This document shows, piece after piece, positions 33,969-36,228 of a DNA stretch of 36,228 nt (its first letter is position 1; every line of letters begins with the position of its first letter). The DNA is from an uncultured Collinsella sp. (GTDB taxonomy: Bacteria > Actinomycetota > Coriobacteriia > Coriobacteriales > Coriobacteriaceae). The stretch covers positions 1-36,228 of the forward strand of contig CAAEVV010000035.1 in NCBI GenBank assembly GCA_900759565.1. The letters run 5' to 3'. The translations under genes and the position numbers were made by a program. The notes beneath the pieces were generated by a model. The model was given only the letters and a program-made list of their open reading frames with translations, did not search any database and was not told the DNA's origin.

Positions 33969-34666
33969 ATGCCACCCCGGTTTATATGCGCATTCGACGC
34001 CGCATCGAGGAACGTATCGAGCGCGGTATATATCCCACGGGTTCCATGATTCCGTCCGAAAAAGACCTTGCCGAGGAATTTGGTACGACACGCTTGACCA
34101 TCCGAAGCGCTGTCGATGAGCTGGTTCGGCGCGGGCAGATTCGCCGCGTTCGGGGAAAAGGTGCCTTTGTGGCGCAGAAAGTACCTGCTTTTTTTGAACG
34201 CACGGTCGGTTTCCGTGAATCGGTCCGTGCTTCGGGCGGCGAGCCGTCCGTCCGTATTCTCGCGCGTTCCAAGCGTTATGCGGGGCCATATTACGCCGAC
34301 CTGTTTGGCATCGCCGAGGACGACCTGCTCTATTCCGTTCGACGCCTGAACTGCATAAACGGTAGCCCCGTATCGATTGAGACGGCGCTGATTCCCTGCC
34401 TGCTGTTCCCAACCATCGAAGATATTGACGTGTCGGTCTTCAGTTTGTACGAGACCTATGAGATGCTGGGCCGAAAGCCAGTCATGGCACAGGAAAAGCT
34501 CGATATCGAAGCGCTGGGCGCACGAGATGCCGGCCTCCTTGGACTGGAACAGGGCGATCTTGTTTTGCTTTTGGAATGCGTGAGCTATGACGCGAGCGGT
34601 CAGGCTATCGAGTATGTAAAGTCCTTCAATCGTGGCGATACGGGCGGCTACACCTATACGTACTAG
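33953..34666 (+). CDS. GntR-family regulator with UTRA domain (second of a pair)
   Basis: A 237-aa regulator. The winged helix is YMRIRRRIEERIERGIY, IPSEKDLAEEFGTTRLTIRS and RVRGKGAFV; the UTRA domain spans about residues 75-235 (LFGIAEDDLLYSVRRLNCI, GSPVSIETALIPCLL, VFSLYETYEMLGRKP). AGGTGAACA within the end of the first gene is its Shine-Dalgarno. It lies directly upstream of the two SIS genes, whose intergenic region holds GntR-type palindromes. Confidence 0.9.
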   Translation: MAETVDATPVYMRIRRRIEERIERGIYPTGSMIPSEKDLAEEFGTTRLTIRSAVDELVRRGQIRRVRGKGAFVAQKVPAFFERTVGFRESVRASGGEPSVRILARSKRYAGPYYADLFGIAEDDLLYSVRRLNCINGSPVSIETALIPCLLFPTIEDIDVSVFSLYETYEMLGRKPVMAQEKLDIEALGARDAGLLGLEQGDLVLLLECVSYDASGQAIEYVKSFNRGDTGGYTYTY

Positions 34667-34722
34667 ATGGTATTTTGTGAATAACGGCTGGGAAACTAAC
34701 CAGTTTTGATCGTTGGGTCAGC

Positions 34723-34837
34723 TGTATATACAACCTTACAGGGCTCAAAATCGACCGTTCGCCGATGGGGATAAATTAATCGACAAAGAGGTATCAAAAA
34801 GCCGTAACCTGTAACTGTGATTGGTATCAAATACTAA
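34723..34837 (+). promoter_or_regulatory. Operator candidates before the SIS genes
   Basis: TGTATATACA (34723-34732) is a perfect palindrome of the kind bound by HutC-type GntR regulators. TTGGTAT-CAA-ATACTAA (34821-34837) is an inverted repeat with one mismatch, and its half GGTATCAA recurs at 34790-34797. All lie in the 193-bp gap between the GntR pair and the SIS gene. Confidence 0.5.
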
Positions 34838-34859
34838 TGATTTATTACGAGGTGAGACG

Positions 34860-35975
34860 ATGAAGATGCTCGATTACGTTCAGCTTGCCCATGTGCGTAT
34901 GGGGGAGAACCTCGAGCGTTCGTCTGAGCTGGTAGCGCAGCTCGTTGATATTTTCCAGTCCGGTTCTTTTGACGCGCTGCGCATCGTTGCTTCGGGTTCG
35001 TCGCGCCATGCCGCCGATTGCGCCCGCGATTACCTGCAAGATGCCCTGCAAATGCAGGTGTCCGTTGTGGCGCCCGAGGCCTTCGTCGATTTTGAACACA
35101 CCTATCCGCAGCATGCGCTCAACATTGCCGTTTCGCAGAGTGGCTATTCGACCAATACGATTGCGGCGCTCGATTACATGCGCGCACACGATATGGCTGC
35201 AGTTGCGCTCACGGCAAACGTCGAGGCGCCCATCAAGGAGCACACTGACATCGTTCTTGACTACGGTGTGGGCGTCGAGTCGGTGGACTTTGTGACTCTG
35301 GGCGTCGAGGTGCTCGTTGAGTACCTGGTGCTCTTTGGTATTTACGGCGGTCAGGCGCGCGGAACGATTGACGCCAAGGGCGTTGCCCAGCGTCTTGACG
35401 ACCTGCGCGAGGCCATCCAGGCCAATGCCGTGATGTGCAAGACCGCCGAGGCATATGTCCAAGACCACATGCTCGAGCTTTCTGAGCACACGCCCGCCAT
35501 GGTCGTCGGCAACGGCCCCAACTATGGCGTTGCCGAAGAGGCGGCCCTCAAGCTGAGCGAGACCATCAAGATTCCTGCCATGCATCACGAAGGCGAGGAG
35601 TTCGTCCACGGTCCCGAGATGCAGATCGTTCCGGGCTATCTGGTGTTTATCGTCGACGATCCGCAGGGGTCGGAGCGTCTTGCGAATATCGCTGATGCGC
35701 TATCGAACGTTACGACAAAAACGGTGCTGCTCACGGCCCATCCCAAGGGTAGGGCTCACGAGGTTGCGGTGCCTCAGGTGGCTCCGCTGCTCAGCGCAAT
35801 TCCCAATCTTGTGTTCTTCCAGACGATTGCGGCCATAATCGCCGAGCGTCTGAAGTCATGGGACGTGCACCCGTATCTTGATGCCGTCTCCAAGCAAATG
35901 GAGGTCAAGGCAGAGGGCTACGAAGAGTCAGTCAATGCGCTTAAGGCCAAAGCGGCCGAGTGTTACGGAATGTAA
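34860..35975 (+). CDS. SIS-domain sugar isomerase/deglycase
   Basis: A 371-aa protein with two SIS domains, like the isomerase half of GlmS and the FrlB deglycases. The first domain shows IVASGSSRHAADCARDYLQ and AVSQSGYSTNTIAALDYM; the second shows VVGNGPNYGVAEEAALKLSE and the MHHEGEEFVHGPEM loop carrying catalytic-type Glu and His. No glutaminase domain is present. The family acts on phosphorylated amino sugars or fructosamine-6-phosphates; the exact substrate is not evident. GAGGTGA lies 4 nt before the ATG at 34860. Confidence 0.85.
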   Translation: MKMLDYVQLAHVRMGENLERSSELVAQLVDIFQSGSFDALRIVASGSSRHAADCARDYLQDALQMQVSVVAPEAFVDFEHTYPQHALNIAVSQSGYSTNTIAALDYMRAHDMAAVALTANVEAPIKEHTDIVLDYGVGVESVDFVTLGVEVLVEYLVLFGIYGGQARGTIDAKGVAQRLDDLREAIQANAVMCKTAEAYVQDHMLELSEHTPAMVVGNGPNYGVAEEAALKLSETIKIPAMHHEGEEFVHGPEMQIVPGYLVFIVDDPQGSERLANIADALSNVTTKTVLLTAHPKGRAHEVAVPQVAPLLSAIPNLVFFQTIAAIIAERLKSWDVHPYLDAVSKQMEVKAEGYEESVNALKAKAAECYGM

Positions 35976-36035
35976 GCGGGTTTTGATGCCCGTTGGCATG
36001 GGGGATGTGGAAACAACCCCAGAAAGGAGAGACAA

Positions 36036-36228
36036 ATGAAGGAAACCGAGAAGATCGAGATCATGCATTTCGACCAGGAGGGCTATCTCGAGGACGGCAA
36101 GGCGCTCTACGAGACCGGCAAGAAGATGACCGCGCTCGCCGACAAGGTCGCCGACGAGGGCTACGACGCCGTGTTCCTGATGGGCGTCGGCGGCACCTGG
36201 GACGAGCTCATGCAGCTCGAGTACCTCA
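36036..36228 (+). CDS. Second SIS-type protein, N-terminal fragment (cut by window end)
   Basis: The first 64 residues of a protein truncated by the window edge. GYDAVFLMGVGGTWDELMQL resembles the first strand and loop of a SIS domain (usually G-x-G-x-S), as in FrlB-like deglycases. AGAAAGGAG precedes the ATG, 60 nt after the upstream SIS gene, so it is probably the same operon. Codons shift to strong C-ending bias compared with the genes just upstream. Confidence 0.6.
   Translation, partial: MKETEKIEIMHFDQEGYLEDGKALYETGKKMTALADKVADEGYDAVFLMGVGGTWDELMQLEYL

Overview
The window (36,228 bp, GC-rich) looks like chromosome of a gut actinobacterium of the class Coriobacteriia, most likely Collinsella or a close relative. 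This is inferred from the high-GC codon use, the order acpS-nnr-alr-udg-tsaE-tsaB/rimI/tsaD, Tat-type lipoprotein signals and the many sugar regulators; no database search was possible. No phage, plasmid or CRISPR module is visible.

Layout. 1-142: 3' end of a 5S rRNA and its terminator. 253-7076: a tight housekeeping operon: AcpS with a C-terminal tail, bifunctional NAD(P)HX repair enzyme, alanine racemase, family-4 uracil-DNA glycosylase, TsaE, and a three-domain TsaB-RimI-TsaD fusion. 7077-7884: a long non-coding stretch with two large hairpin elements facing each other, then a promoter, an Ile/Val-rich leader peptide and a terminator that together look like an attenuator in front of cstA (7885-9774). 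9958-12132: a long-linker protein whose C-terminus looks like a TOPRIM (JetD/DUF2220-like) domain. 12478-14657 (minus): tRNA-Gln, a two-repeat peptidoglycan-binding protein with a possible degenerate amidase tail, and a polyprenyl diphosphate synthase.

14771-27277 reads as an alpha-glucoside/maltodextrin island: a PTS EIIC-EIIB permease fused to a HAD phosphatase, a divergent TreR-like GntR regulator, a complete ABC sugar importer (lipoprotein, two permeases, ATPase), glycogen/maltodextrin phosphorylase and 4-alpha-glucanotransferase. Related TTGTTTAAACAA-type palindromes lie in front of the PTS gene, the regulator, the ABC operon and malQ, suggesting one shared control circuit. Between the ABC operon and glgP are four hairpin units repeated every 80-81 bp. 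galE, a secreted coiled-coil peptidoglycan hydrolase, murB, a LacI regulator, a small hypothetical gene, two overlapping GntR regulators and two SIS-domain sugar isomerase/deglycase genes (the last cut by the window edge) complete the region.

The most unusual signal is a family of four hairpin elements (7089-7223, 7365-7517, 12140-12276, 30041-30176). Each has a nearly invariant 69-70 nt core that can fold into three small hairpins, with paired substitutions among copies, enclosed by perfectly complementary arms of 33-42 bp that are largely different at each locus. Three of the four begin 7-12 nt after a stop codon. I know of no named family with this construction, although an already catalogued RNA motif has not been excluded.
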